Part shown: piece by piece, positions 12,601-30,138 of the stretch
Layout: the number at the start of each line of letters is the position of its first letter
Position numbering within the stretch: position 1 is the stretch's first letter
Origin: Trema orientale
Taxonomy: Eukaryota > Streptophyta > Magnoliopsida > Rosales > Cannabaceae
Assembly (NCBI GenBank): GCA_002914845.1
Contig: JXTC01000021.1
Coordinates: 557,383-621,382, forward strand
DNA length: 64,000 bases
Reading direction: 5' to 3'
Position numbers and translations under genes: made by a program
The notes under the pieces: generated by a model
The model's input: only the letters and a program-made list of their open reading frames with translations
What the model was told of the DNA's origin: nothing
The model's database searches: none

Positions 12601-13335
12601 TTGATTTATATATGCAATGCATATATATTGATCTCATCTCATCTCTTTGAAGATCAAATTTATGACTTAACTTCTTTTACAAGGGCAAAAGTCTTAAACT
12701 TTTTACTACCATGTCATTTTTGGTAGACACCATAGTGCTTAGACCCTTTTTGTTTCACACTGTGGTTAGACAACTTGTATAGTTATGTACCTTGGACAAC
12801 AAAAACACAAGTATACTCTGTACTATAGTTTCATCAAAAATCAAAGGGACACAGAGTAATGATGAAAAAATTTCAGAGTTCATTTTAATGCATATATAAA
12901 GTTATTTATTTATATATTGAAGAAAATTTAACAGTTGCGAAAAGGAGGGAGAGTTTGGCCTATCTATCCTATCTAAGATCCAGACAAAAACCATCCTTTA
13001 TACGATAAAATAAGAGATAACAGTGTAAGAAGTTTAGGGTACCCTTCACTGTCTTAAAATGTGTCTGTGTCTATGTCTGTTTGTGGTGTGAGAAAGAGCA
13101 AAGATATATTCTTTTATCAGAAAAAACAAGAAACACAAAAAGAAGTTTGCCCATACAAGAGGGGAATTCTTCTTTCAGCCTAACATTTATATTCAACAAA
13201 TTACCGCGTTTTACACATTAATGAACATAATACATTGTTCTTTTTTTTTTTTTTTAATTTCAATTTCCCCCAACTATGTAGCTCATCTTAATATACCCCT
13301 AATTATTAAAATTTTCAATTTTGCTCCTAAACTAG
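9657..13335. other. Intergenic DNA, no gene seen
   Basis: AT-rich with a single N at 10293. Short ORFs lack motifs, codon bias or usable splice structure. No element with clear ends recognised. Confidence 0.5.
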
Positions 13336-13775
13336 TAAGGGTTTGCTTGGATTCACTTTCAATTTTTTATTTAAATAAACTGAAAACAGAAGTAAAAATT
13401 TTGTTTTGATTTTCAATTTTTATAAACAAAAAACATGCTTAGCAAACTTTATTTCACTATTTGTTTTCAAAAATAATAAAGTGCAAATAATAATAAAGTA
13501 AATCATATAGGCTTATATTTGTGTATGTATATATATATATGTATGTACACACTTGTGTACAAATATTTGTATGTTCTTTTGTTTTTTAAATTTGTTTTAA
13601 AAAATAAAGGTATCAGAAATTTTTTGTTACTACCTTTTTTTGAAATTTTTGATAATAATTTTTAAAAACAAAAAACAAAAATAAGGTTGCCAAGCAAACT
13701 TCCAAAATTTTTTTCCATTTTTCTGTTTAAAAAAATAAAAAACAGAAAACAAAAGTGAATCCAAACAAGCTCTAA
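13336..13775. mobile_element. PIF/Harbinger (Tourist)-like MITE with TAA duplication
   Basis: Element 13339-13772 (434 bp) has inverted ends GGGTTTGCTTGGATTCACTT and, reversed from the right, GAGCTTGTTTGGATTCACTT. It is flanked by TAA on both sides (13336-13338 and 13773-13775). The GGNNTTGTTTGG-type terminus with a TAA duplication is typical of Tourist/Harbinger MITEs. The interior is AT-rich and non-coding. Confidence 0.78.
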
Positions 13776-14112
13776 AATTGTCACTTTGTTTGAAAAAAAA
13801 AGACAAAAAATATAAGCAGTCATCAAAATATTCATTTGAGTTTTCAACTAACATCTAAATTATGAAACTTGTCATTTTTTTTGTGAATGACAATTTTAGT
13901 AATTTAAGCGAACGAATATAAAATTTTAATGGTTAAGGGGCTCTTTTAGAACATTTTATATGGTTCGGAGGCAAACAAAAAATTCTCCACTTCAGAGATA
14001 GTCAAAACGCGTTGACTTTTCTCACTCTCTGGCTCTCTCCCTTTCAAGACTCAAAGGTATCTTATTCAGAACCAAAAGTTAGAGCCCACTCACTTATCAT
14101 TTCTCACATGTC

Positions 14113-14143
<31 letters not shown>

Positions 14144-17100
14144 ACCCTTCTGACTACTCCAACTGGAAAACAAAATAAGAGCTCCAATATTAAAATGGGG
14201 AACCTTTGATTCTTAAATTCACACTGCCCATTAAAGGCTCTCATGTATGTATATCCAGAGAATCATATACTGAAAGCCTTTTTGAAATGGTGAAAACTGC
14301 CTTTTTCGCTTAAGTGATCAGTGGACCACATTATAAGTCTGTAAACTTGCTTTTAATAAACAACATATTATGTAACATTCCATATAAACACTGTTAGATA
14401 AGTCACTAGGCGACAGGGCTACACTACAACCCCATTTATATACATAAGTAGCCAAAATAATGTTATATGTAACAGTTTCTTTGGGCTGAGTGGAGGAGAA
14501 TCTTGTTTTAGTCAAATTACAAAGTAATAAATTCATTTTTATATGGTTATGCCCCAAAAAAAGTGCAACTTGTTTTACTCTGCTATGCTACTCCGAAACA
14601 ACAGTATACACGTTGAACTAATCATAACCATGTCATAAACTCATATGAATACACATGATGCATACCCCGATGGATCAGACAGGAAAAATAAAAAAGGGGT
14701 TGGTCTAATCAGCAAATGTCAAAAATCTCCTTCATGAGAATGAAACTGGACCCTTGTTTGTAAGTTGATAATGGATACCATTATTGATATGCAGTCAGTC
14801 TGTTCTGCTTATCTCAGTTGATATAATAGACAATGAGAAGATATTTTTTTTAAGTGATTCATTAGCAAAGGTGTCATGTAGCTGATAATGTTGAGAGTCT
14901 CAATAACCAATGGTCCGTGTGTATAGGCATATAGTATATTTAGTAAACATAATCCACAGAAAATGTAAAGCCGGAATGTCGAAATGAGGATCAAGAGTGA
15001 GTCCTTGGTTTTGATCTCTTCATAAGTTTCTATGAACTTCTTAATACTTGAGCTCTCATGTGCTCCCACATGCACAGCCGTTTTTGACAAAGAGGACAAA
15101 AGTTGAAGTGTAACGTTATGGTTTTATTTAGAAAGATTCTACCTACTACGAGAGCTGCCCCAATATAATGATAATGTTTTCTAGTTTCATTTGAAACAAG
15201 AGATATCTCAGTCACGCCTACTCTTGTGTCGATCAAAAATGTAATCATGGAGAGAGAAAGAACCGTCTTAATTTGTTAGAACATAAATCCCACTTACAGT
15301 TTTTTAAGGACTTTTATAATATATACTAGTGCTTTATATAACATTATCCTTTCGTAAACAATCTTCAAATAGTATACTTAAGCAATTTAAGCCTTTGTCA
15401 TTCCATTCAAACATATAATATAAACTAGCCAACAATGAATCATAAACTGGCGAAACTGAGCTTTGATATAAACAGATGTCTAGGCCGTTATTCATCTTTA
15501 TGTTAATCTCATTATTGAATAAACATCTCCCATGTTATACAAAAGACCAAGACTAGACAATTATCCAATATAAATGAACTTTTATAAATTTGTCTTTGTT
15601 GATGACAATAAGCTTAGGAATCCCACGCCAGGGCCAATTGTTTGTGTATAAAGAAAAAAAAAATTGACAAAGTCCAGGTCTTTGAGATAATAATGGCTGA
15701 AGAGGGAGACATAAATAAAAATATGTTAGTAAAGAGAACAGCTTTCTCAACGCATTTTACCATACAGGACTTATTGAGGTAAAATACAAATGGGGGTTAA
15801 TTTGGTAAGAATCTTTACAGATAAAACTAATTACATAGTTTTGATTAGTAGTTTTACAAAAAAGGAAATTGGAGACGTATCTTAAGAATGAGGAGCTTAA
15901 TATCAGTACCACATAACGATAATGAAGGACAGCGGGCTCGAACTACCAAGATGTATATCTGCTATCTAGCCAATAAGCACTAAAGAAAAACCCACCAACA
16001 ACAATGATTTTTCCAAAGAAAATCTATTATAACAAGTGCACTACCATACATAACGATAAGCACATAGCATTTTTATTTTTCTTTTTTGGGTTATGGAAGA
16101 GTACCTACCAAGTAGACGAAGCAGTGCATGAATGCTTACTTCATGAAGCACTCAAGAGTAGAAGGTCCATAATTGATCGAAAACGGTACTAGGAAATTAG
16201 GAACCAGAAAAAGAAATCAGAGCACAGTCAAGACAACTATGAACAGAGATATTTTCTTCTTTTAACTGACAAAAGAACTTTCCAATCCAAATCCATCTTA
16301 ATCTGCAAAGTATTTGATCAATCCTCTAATTAGTCATGGACATGGTATTAATAAAAACCCTTTTATCTTAATAATATTTTTTTTTTCCAAAAAAACTTTA
16401 TACTTAATAAATCATTCATATCTGTAGTAAGGAAGAATTCCGAGCTCCGTTATGCTACCAATGATCGTTTATTATTTTCTGATTTTCTCGGAGCACAAAA
16501 TTACCTGCTTATTGGCTATGTTCGCATGACGTTGTTCACACGTAACGCCATGTATTCATATATGCGTATCTTTTTATTTTTGTTTTTTGTTTTCATGTAT
16601 GTAATAAGTAAATTCTCTTTCGTTCAATTGCCTTTTTCCTATTGCAAATTTTTCATTATCCGCCATGTGAGTGGTCCTTTCACAAGTTTTTTAAGGGCAT
16701 GACAATGTGTGGAGCCGAAGTACCACTTGAGCAAAGACAAAGATGATGGCAAGTATGAGTATGGAGTAGGGACAAGACAAGTGCCCCAGTACTTGAGCAA
16801 CACATTCCACTTATTTGTAATCCTGTTTGTGCATAACTAAACCACTGACTCGGAGAAAACACGTACCAGCAGATATACACCTCAGACTCTCAGGTGGATA
16901 CGGTCTCTTCTACTCGGGGCTTTTCCTTTTTCTTTTATTATTGGAATACTAACCTTAAAAACTCCATTTCCAAGATCCCAAACAACGTTATTTAAATACA
17001 ATAATAACAATAATCGGCACTACTTGATCCACCCACTTCTAGATGCATTACACGCCACAATTCTATCTCATCAACCTGTTCATTTTCTTAATAAAGGTGG

Positions 17101-18250
17101 TGATGGGACCTAGTGTTAATCATGTCTGTCCTGCCCAACAGCCGTTTGAATATTCATACAGCAGACTCAATGCACTCCAACAACAAAGTTAGATTGCCAC
17201 ATTTCACAGTAATAAATTCTAATGATTTTAACATCACTTACTCACCCTCAGATGGAAATGTTACTATAAAGGCTTACCGAAAACGAAGCAAGGAGGACAA
17301 GACTGTTCATCTAAGATATAGTACAGAAGATTACAATGAATGAAGCTCAAAGGCTTCAAAATTGCAATTCAAATTTAGAGAGCTTGAAGCTCTAGCCAGA
17401 TAGATTTTGCGTTTTGATATAAATACTCTATCCTATCCTCATCGTCAATTCGACTCCAACCATTAGAGAAAACTGAAAAGTCTAATCTTTGTTCCTATTA
17501 TTACTACTGTGACTTGTGATACTAGTCGCAGTCAGAATAATGAGCCAACAAAGATATATTACCAAGAATTGGCTAATTAAATTCCAAAGCTGAAGTTCAC
17601 GGGAGGCTAAAAGGGTATCCAGCTAATACGCGTCTCTGCATAAGATCTCATAACTTTACATTCGGAGGCCATACTAACCTCATCTTTTCCTCCTTTTTTT
17701 AACTTTTCTGGCTCAAGTTCCAGAGTAGACCTCCTCCCGTGACAAATTATTTATGTACTAGACATCGAAAAGGCAACTCATCAACTTTACTTATGGGACT
17801 AATCAGGGAACAGACGAGAATAAGTGCTACGACTTTCCAAGATATTCAAAGCTTTTCCAAAAGAAACCAGGGCAAACAGAATGTACAAAATGAAGGCATA
17901 AAATTAAAAGCAAAAGGGCATATTAGCATTCAGATATTAAGCAGACGAAATCACATCTAGTTATGCAGAGACATGTGGCTTCATAGTGTTTTATCTTGTA
18001 TGTATTGTTGAAAAATAAATAGGTAATAATAAACAGACAGCCAAATCCAAAAGCCAGCTCCCTTCATCAACTTACCATCACCATTTGTATCGAGGTCCAA
18101 CCAAAGATCGCACCAATTCTGCTCCAAAGGTAACACGCAACTCGGGGTAGTAACTAGGCTTCCAGATTTCTTCATCCTACAAGTAAAACTTTCATGAGAT
18201 TGGAGAAAAGATGCCCCGTAGATAACCGTACTTCTTTTTCTTTGCTGGAT
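13776..18250. other. Intergenic DNA, no gene seen
   Basis: Contains a CT microsatellite (14115-14142). Several ORFs of 60-100 codons occur, none with recognisable motifs. The 3'UTR of the OB-fold gene occupies part of the right end. Confidence 0.5.
14115..14142. repeat. (CT)n microsatellite
   Basis: Perfect CT repeat of about 14 units. Confidence 0.95.
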
Positions 18251-18255
18251 TTTGT

Positions 18256-18261
18256 TTTATT
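18256..18261 (-). terminator. Poly(A) signal of the OB-fold gene
   Basis: AATAAA on the minus strand about 45 bases after the stop at 18305. A plausible near-upstream polyadenylation element. Confidence 0.45.
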
Positions 18262-18304
18262 ATTTTCTTGGGCCAAAATGTAGAGGGAACACCATTCTTG
18301 AAAA

Positions 18305-20087
18305 TCACTCTTCAACAACGTTCACAAGTTCATACTCGATCAGAGAGAGGTTGTTGTCTTCCTTCACGGTGAAATCTGCAGGTTCAGTGACTTCAACACG
18401 GCCCCACTTGTCCACAGCTAGCCTCATTGATCCTTTGAACATGTCAATTTTAGCATTGCGAAGGATAACTGTGCTACCCTCTTTCATCAAGTCCACTAGA
18501 AACATAAAATTAACATAAAAAACATTATAAAAAATTATTTAAAAAAAAAAAAAAACGAAACACAAGCCCATAGTTGGATAAAATTATGAGGAAATAACAT
18601 ATTTCTAGTGGATAAATGGATGGGCTGAGTAACCAACAATGCAACAGGAAAAAACCAGACTTATATATTTAGCTAGAATGTACAAACGCAATTACAATGA
18701 GAAATAATGCTCAGAGCATTTTAGAAGAGCACATCATGCACATCTAAGTGATCTTTTTCCGTGGCTATTTGTAAGTTAAAGACCTAGAAACATTCATGTA
18801 TAGTTTAAAAAAAACAGATAGGAGCAGGTCTTCCCACATTTAATTTCGGTGTTTTTCTCATTTGTTGCTCAGCAGCACCTCTTAACCTTTACCAAATACC
18901 TAATTGGCAAGATAAGAACTGACCCAACATATTTGCCAATGAAAACACATCATTCACAAAATAATCCCCAGAACTTTGAAAAGCTCTTTTGAATTAAATT
19001 TTGAGCTTTGTAGTCATTTTTAAAAACAAACAAGCATTAAATCACAGTGTATATGTATACGCACACAGCTAACACTATCTAATAAGGAAAAACAGAAAAG
19101 AGAAACACGCAAGTCAGCTCCACAAAACTACTTGACGGCACATCACAATGAATGACCCAGTAATAACCTAAGCAATTCAAAATATAACTACTTAGCACCT
19201 AAAAATGAGTGACCCATTGATAACCTAAGCATCTGAAAAATAATTACTAGCAGTCCTAAAGCTATCTGGTTCCATCAGATTTCAAGCCCCTTATCTAAAT
19301 AAACATTTCTGAGTTCTCAATACAAAAGTCAACTAAGCAATAAAATGCCTAGTCAGCTCATCTAAGTAATGCTAAAATAGCATATCTCAGAGCATCAGTT
19401 AACTTGCTACTGCCTTGATAACTCCATAAATCACATTATAAACATATCAAAAAGCAAAGACACGGTATTGTAGAAAATATAAAGGACGAGTGTAGTCAAT
19501 TTTAGAACTCTCCAGTACACCCTAACGGGCAAGATTAGGAAGCAAATGAAAATTAAAACAGAAACTAGCATTCAACCATGACCAATAAATAAGGTTTCCA
19601 GAGATATAATACAAAATTAAAAGGCACATGAATAATATCTGATAAAAAATGCACTAATCGTTAAAGTCCGAGCAAAAGAACAGAATCCCAAAATGAATTA
19701 CCACTAGAATATTTGATAATGGAAAAAAGAAAAGGAACCAAAAAAAAATTATTAAAAGCTTGAAGCATGCTCTGCAGGCTGGCAAAAAACTCGAGAAATA
19801 TTTCAAACGTAGCATTTAAACACAATAATATTAGTCTCAATACTTCCATAGTCCATACGTATACCTTGGTCATTTCTAGCTGTGAAAATAATCAATCCTG
19901 TTTCATCACCCACCAAGCATTCAGCAATTCGCATTTGACGAACCTGAGGACCATCAGCACGACCCTTCTGCAAAACCATTTTAGTACTGACAACCTTTAC
20001 TGTAAGAGTGTGCCCACTGGTGCCAGGCCTAAGCTGTTCAACTTTGGTAAATACTGGCTTCCTCAAACCCGGTTTTGATTCTGCCAT
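18305..20087 (-). CDS. OB-fold nucleic-acid-binding protein (SOSS-B/At4g28440-like)
   Basis: Small single-OB-fold protein, probably binding single-stranded nucleic acid. Coding exons are 20087-19865 and 18495-18305, joined by an intron from GTATAC to TTCTAG in phase 1, giving 137 residues, the usual length of this plant family. The start is fixed by MAESKPGLRKPVFTKVEQL just after a 5'UTR acceptor. The beta-barrel is visible as HTLTVKVVSTKMVLQ, MRIAECLVGDETGLIIFTAR and, in exon 2, GSTVILRNAKIDMFKGSMRL. The C-terminus is acidic (VVEE). The family is related to eukaryotic SOSS-B/replication-protein OB folds; a function in this plant is not shown by sequence. Arabidopsis relatives recalled are At1g23750 and At1g10590. 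Confidence 0.92.
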
Positions 20088-21090
20088 CACAACAAACCTA
20101 CAAAACCAATGGTAAATACATTTCAATCAGCACAACCCAGGAAAGGAAAACTACAGTTACAGCAAAGCAAGGAAAAACTTGAGAGAAAGAGCGGAAAATA
20201 ATGCAGTGCAGAAGTTTCTGATCCGTTATTAAAACAGATATATAAATCTGGCTTCTCACGATAATCGTACCCCAAATAAGACCATCAACGTCAAAATCAT
20301 TTAGCGTATATTCATGTCTCAATTATGCGAATGGGGCACTGGAATAAAAATAAAATAAAATAAAAAGTCTCAATTCTTTCATACTCTCATCTTTCAAATC
20401 GATAAAATAAAAAACAAAAAATAAAAAACTACATTTCTCAAGCTTCATGTTTTCATCATCTAGAGTCCAATAATTTGAATACAACAAACTAACAGAAGCT
20501 GCTAATACAAAGGCTAAGATCCTAGCTTCATTTAGATTTGGAATGTCAAATATATAAGATTCAGGTCTTTATATAATTCCCATTTCCATTTCTCAGATAT
20601 ATATATATAAATATGTACAAATATATACTCTACTTACGGTATCGCATTTAAATAATTAAAAAAAGAATCAATAATCAAGGATCCAAATCTAAACATAGCA
20701 TCCATAACTAGCGAAATTATAATGAATTACCATCACTAAAGCATAAAAACTCACTACTTTTCATAAAAAAATTTCCGCTGAAACAGATCAGATACGATTC
20801 GATACAAATTACAATTTCAGTACCAAAGATCACTACTCTAATTCATCAATTACTAACAATGAAATGTTAAAATAATTCATCAATAACATTAAAATCGAGA
20901 TCGTTCCTATAAAATTTAGAAAAATAATTAACAAAAATAATAGAATAATAAAAAAAAAAAAATGAAAACAAAGGAACAAAAAAAGAAAAACAGATTAGGG
21001 TTTTGAATCACCTTAAGATTGAAGAAATCGGGATGTGAAGGAGAGAGTAAGGAGATCTGACAGAAAGAGAAGAAAGTATAGCCGTCACCG
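20088..21090 (-). other. 5'UTR exon and leader intron of the OB-fold gene
   Basis: On the minus strand TTAAG|GTGATT at 21012/21011 is a good donor, and TTTTGTAG|GTTTG at 20098/20097 is a good acceptor 10 bases before the ATG. This implies a 914-base leader intron. The first exon, about 21090-21012, is purine-rich and non-coding. Long 5'UTR introns often raise expression in plants; that is inference here. Confidence 0.65.
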
Positions 21091-21145
21091 TCGGCTCAAC
21101 CAGGAACGAACGAGGGTTTTGTATCAAAGGACTCTTTGATCTTCC

Positions 21146-21181
21146 ATCACGTCACAACTCATCTTGACCGTCCACGTCACC
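21146..21181. promoter_or_regulatory. Pair of CACGTCA bZIP-type boxes
   Basis: ATCACGTCAC (21146-21155) and CCACGTCACC (21172-21181) carry the same ACGT-core site 26 bases apart. They lie just upstream of the inferred first exon of the OB-fold gene. TGACGTGG/A are C-box/G-box hybrid sites for bZIP factors. Function is inferred from position and sequence only. Confidence 0.4.
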
Positions 21182-21732
21182 ATGTCTCCTAGAGTTAGGA
21201 CCCGAAAAACATTTTAAAAACAAAATGAAAAATCAAAGTCAATAACAAACGACTTTCCGGAATTACAAGACTGAAACCGCTTTTTCTCAAAACGAGTTTT
21301 GCAACACATCTTCATTTATCATTTTATTCGAGTTAATTACATTTTTATATCATATATTTTGACTATTTATTTGTTTTATATATTGTATTTAATTATGGTT
21401 CCCAATTTAGTAATTTTTTTTTTTTACTTATCTATAATTTTTTTTTTTTTTTTACTTATCTATAAGTTTTTTTTTTAAGCCGTTGGATCAATGATCTATC
21501 GGCTATCATAATTTGAGTAATTGAAAAAAAAAAAAATAGATACTCATTATTTAATATTTTTCTTTCCCATCCTTTTATTATGAAAAAACGTGTGTAAATA
21601 ATTTTAATTAACCAAAATAATATCTATTGATAAAAAAAATACGTACTGGATTAGTACCTTTAATTCTTATTAACATTAATTCCTCATAAGAAAAAAATTA
21701 TTATTAATATTATCTTCAAGATTTAAAACTTC
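21182..21732. other. Intergenic DNA, T-rich
   Basis: No gene. Several T runs (for example 21413-21427 and 21440-21455) and short direct repeats of TTTACTTATCTATAA. Confidence 0.5.
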
Positions 21733-22067
21733 TAACAAAATTATACTCTCTCTCACTCTGGGTCAAACACTGATTTTATCTATTTAGTTTACTAAAATAC
21801 CTTTTAAACTTTTATATTTAAAAAGAAATTCAAATTTAAAACTTATTTAAAATAAATAACTAAAGTTAAATACTAAAAACAAATTATAGGTTTTTGCATT
21901 TTTTTAAAGAATTAATTTGTCAATATTTTTCATTTAATTATTAACTTAAATTAGTTTTAAACTTTTGAATTATTTTTAAATAGATATTTTTAAACTTTGA
22001 AAGGATTATTTTGATAAACTCAATGGTCAAAATTGGTGTTTGACTTAGAGAGAGTATAATTTTGTTA
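21733..22067. mobile_element. Foldback MITE-like element
   Basis: Left end TAACAAAATTATACTCTCTC and the reversed right end TAACAAAATTATACTCTCTC match. They are followed by CAAACAC and TTTATC-type matches over about 65 bases, so this is a 335-bp inverted-repeat element. Target duplication is not clear; superfamily unassigned. No coding sequence. Confidence 0.65.
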
Positions 22068-26190
<4,123 letters not shown>

Positions 26191-27269
26191 GATAAGACAC
26201 ACACACCCAAAAAAAAAAAAAAAAAAAAATAGATAACCAATTTTGCAAGGCATCTAAGTTATATGTCTCTGTAATATGTATGATGCACACTTAAAAATTA
26301 GTTGATGTATAAAATATTGGGAATAAGTGTTTAGATGCCCTTTACCAAGATCTGCCATTATTTTACGTTTTTTCCGGGAAAATTGGTATTAAATCTTTTG
26401 ATTATTACTGACATATGCTTTCAATCCGTCAATAATTTTGGAAGTAGAAATCATTCAAAGATAATGCAGCTTCTCTTCATGTTCGAGCAATATCTCACAT
26501 TAATCACTGATACAAGAAAAGAAAACCACACTAATTAAAAAGAAGCAAAAAGAGAAAACGACAACAAAATATATTCAACGACAATAAAATTCATAAACGG
26601 CAACAACAAGTGATGGAAAGACTAAAGATAAGAATGACGAGAAATGTGAAAACGACAACAACAAAAGGACGACCGAAGTATTAAAGTAAAAACGACAACA
26701 AATGGGAAAAAAGAAATAAGAAATTTAACTAATTCTTGAAACGATGAAAGAGGAAAAAAAATGAGACATAGAAAATAGTGATAACAAAAAAATTATCCTT
26801 TTTATTATGGCTAAATATTGTATATAACCGTCCTTTTTTTTTTAAGGGGATCTAACTGTCTATTCTTAGACAACACAAAATCATTCATTATATATTTAAG
26901 AACATGGTAAGTGTGAATGACAATAGAGAACGGAAGGTATAGTTTGGCACATGATGAGTGGTGGACTTTAGTGATAATCCATCAAAAAATAAGGGAATTG
27001 TTGGTTTTTACCTTTAAAAATTAAAACAATTACGTATATACGATATTGGAAAAATAATTTGTTTCCATACGGTATGTGATTGACATTTTTGAAAGAGTGG
27101 GAGAATCAAAAAGGCGGTGGCAGTATTGTAATTAAAGTCATTAATTTTGAAAATAATTTATCTATTAAAAAGCATGACTTTTTATTGGAAATGTTGATTG
27201 AGTTGGTGCTTGAATCTTATTTTTTTTTATCCTTCTCTATTAGAGTTCAAACTCTGGCAAACTAGTTTT
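26191..27269. other. AOR 3' flank and intergenic DNA
   Basis: An ACACAC/A-run lies directly after the AOR stop (26198-26229). Between about 26555 and 26705 the motif AACGACAAC(A) recurs several times. No second gene seen. Confidence 0.5.
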
Positions 27270-27442
27270 TTCACTTTTTTTTTTTCCTTTTTTTCTTTTA
27301 ATTTTTTTTTTCATTTTCTTTTTATTTTTTTAACTTTTTAAATTCCATGAATTTTATCCTTCCCCCTTTTTTTTTTCCTTTTCATTTTTCTAAATTATTT
27401 TTCCCTTTCTTTTTTTCTTTTTTGCTTTCTTTTTTTTTTTTT
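27270..27442. repeat. Polypyrimidine (T-rich) tract
   Basis: About 170 bases composed almost wholly of T runs broken by C and short AA/AATT. It directly precedes the GGTTACTAG-type array. Confidence 0.85.
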
Positions 27443-27445
27443 CCT

Positions 27446-29030
27446 GGTAACCGTTAACCAATCTAGTTCTTAGTTACTAATATGGTTATTAGTCACCTAT
27501 TACTAGTCTAGTTATCAATTACTAATCTGATTAATGTTTACTGGTTTCTATGATTATTGGTTACTGGTTTCTTTAGTCATCACCAATTCAAATAAAAGTG
27601 TTATTCAATTTAGTTACTCATTACTATAAACTAATCTAGTTACTGGTTACTCATCTAGTTACTAATTATTATTTACTAGATTCTCTTATTATTGATTGAA
27701 TAGTAACTAGTTTGGTTAATGGTTTCTCTGGTTATGACTAAAATAATTACGTTACTGGTTACTGCTAAACAATCTAGTTATTGTTTTCCACACTTGTGAC
27801 CACTTATAAGACTAATGGTTAGTTTCTAGGCTGATGGCTAGTTATAAGACTGGTAGCCAATCTAATTAATAGTTACTAATTACTGATTACTATAATTATT
27901 GGTAACATTAGTTACTGATTACTAGTTTCTCTAATTATTGGTAACCAGATTAGTTACTAGTTTCTCTAGTTATTGGTAACCAGTTACCAATCTAGTTACT
28001 ACTAACCAATATTATTACTAGTTACTAGTTACCAATAATGACCGGTGACTAGTTACTAATCTAGTTATTCATCTCTAATTTGGTTATTAGTTTCAAGACT
28101 GATGACTAGTTACCAGTTGCAAGACTAATGACTAATTACCAATTGCAAAACTGGTGACTAGTTATCACATTAGTAACCAGATTAGTACTAAATTGGTAAT
28201 AAGACTGATAACTAAAAACTGATTACCAGTAACCAATATGGTTACTAGTTTCCAAATTAGTACTAACACAAAAGAAAAACTTTCGTTGTTTGCTTTAGGC
28301 ATATTCATGGCAATGAATAATCAAATACTTGACAAAATTAGCATCATTACATCATAAGAACCCAACAAATAAGCACTTTAAACTTAGAAAATAATTAATT
28401 TCTAAACTGATGATGAGTTACTGGTTTTCAGAGTCATGATTGGTTACTAGTTTCAAGTTTACAGACTGATGGCTAATTACCATTTATAAACAATCCAGTT
28501 ACCATATTCAATGTGATTATTGATTACTCTGATTTCAAGTTATCAATCTAGTTATAATTTATGGCCCTTCAAAGATTACTAATTATTAGTTTCTAAATTA
28601 GTAATATACATGGCGACTGGTTACTAGTTTCGAATACTAGTTACTAATAATCAACTTGGTTACCACTAATCAACTTGATTATTAGTTACGAGTTCCTCAC
28701 AAATTACTAGTTTCCAGACTGGTGACGTGTTACTAGTAATACTAATTTGGGGGACTGGTTACATATTTCCAAATACTAGTTTGGTAACCAGATGGGCAAC
28801 CATATTAGAAACCAAACTAGTTAGAAATCTTTTTACTAAATGGGTAACAAGACCGGTTACCATATTACCAGATAAATAATCAAACTAGTTAAATCTAACT
28901 TAGCTACCAAATTAGTAGCCAACACTGGTGATAATATAGATAATTATTTTGGTTATCAGATTGGAAACAATATTGGTAACAATATAAAAACTAAAGAAAT
29001 TTTTCTATCAGTAATCAGAACTAAAATTGG
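27446..29030. repeat. Degenerate GGTTACTAG/CTAGTTACC array
   Basis: About 1.6 kb in which short words such as GGTTACTAGTTACC, TAGTTACTGGTT, ATCTAGTTACT and ACCAGATTAGT recur dozens of times in both orientations with variable spacing. A less repetitive interval lies at about 28262-28385. Many units are near-palindromic around ACTAGT, so the strand could form serial small hairpins. No ORF and no recognised satellite family. Confidence 0.75.
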
Positions 29031-29882
29031 TACTTTGAGGCAGATATTATATTTTTATGGTCATTAGAACATGATATGTAATCTTATGATTAACTCATTT
29101 TAAGTCTTATAACTATACACAACAAAGATATAGATAAGAAAAAAAAATTATCAAATGAAAAATTTAGAAGTCGCTAATATTGATACAATAGCAACTCAAT
29201 TTTGAAGTAATAAACGAGTTGAAATTAAACCAAATTGACATGATTTCATAGGGCTCTTGAGGAACTACCAGCAATTGATTGTGTTTGTGCAGCAACAATA
29301 GCCATGAAGGATCTTGATTCTCACTGTTATAGAGTTTCTCCAATATAAGCATTGACTTCTAAGCATTGAGAAAATGCATCTCAAGTGCATATGAAACTTT
29401 ATCTCTAATAAACTGAATGTACAAATATGAGAGTATAATATACATACTTTAATCAAGATTTGTAGATAGAAAAAGGATTGATCATTCGTAGAAACTTCTA
29501 TATAAGAAAAAGGCAAAGGAAGAACGAGAAACTTCTATGTAAGAAAAGGCAAGGGGGAGAACGAGTAATGCTTGTCATACCAACACAGCTTTGTAATTAA
29601 CACTAAACTATTAACTTAAAGACTTATAATAAGAGTTTAATGTTGATCATATTAGAATTAACTAAACTAACTAATAAGGAAAACTGCGAACATTAAGTAC
29701 TTAAATTAAATTATGTACTGCTCATTTTAGACTACACCTATCTCTACACCTACACTACTTCTGTACCATATACCAAGATAAATACACAAATAGAGTTAAG
29801 TTCTTTGATATTGCTTATCTCAGGTTTCAAATATAAATCAAAAGAAATATAAGTAGAGCTATATATAAGCATATATATACAT
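29031..29882. other. Intergenic DNA, no gene seen
   Basis: AT-rich. ORFs of 60-80 codons on the minus strand show no family motif. Confidence 0.45.
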
Positions 29883-30138
29883 ATGGAGGAGGTTTCAATG
29901 GTTACGTCTCCATGAGTAACCATCATTATAATGCGTGTAATAATAAATTTATTATTTAAATTAGAGTACCACTAAGTTGACTTTCTAAAAAAAAAATAAT
30001 ATTAAAGCTAATTAATTACAATAAATTTTATTGCACAACTATCAATTTAATTACAACCGTTAGATTTTTATCCAACGGTTAGAAACACAGTAACCATCGA
30101 TGGGTAAATATAGTAGTAACCATTGAAACCTCACCCAT
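29883..30138. mobile_element. MITE-like element with GAGGTTTCAATGGTTAC ends
   Basis: Left end ATGGAGGAGGTTTCAATGGT and reversed right end ATGGGTGAGGTTTCAATGGT are inverted copies; an internal AACCGTTAGAT/ATCCAACGGTT pair adds a second stem. Both sides are bordered by TA repeats, so the target duplication is uncertain. The sequence just right of the assembly gap (about 52045-52065) resembles its right end. Confidence 0.6.

Noticed and set aside
17113..17343. 76-codon plus-strand ORF
   Set aside because: No recognised motif, no splice continuity, and no codon-use difference from flanks.
17981..18175. Minus-strand ORF containing DLDTNGDGKL, resembling an EF-hand loop
   Set aside because: The last loop position is not acidic, no second EF-hand or usable splice partner is present, and the OB-fold gene already ends normally at 18305; likely chance.
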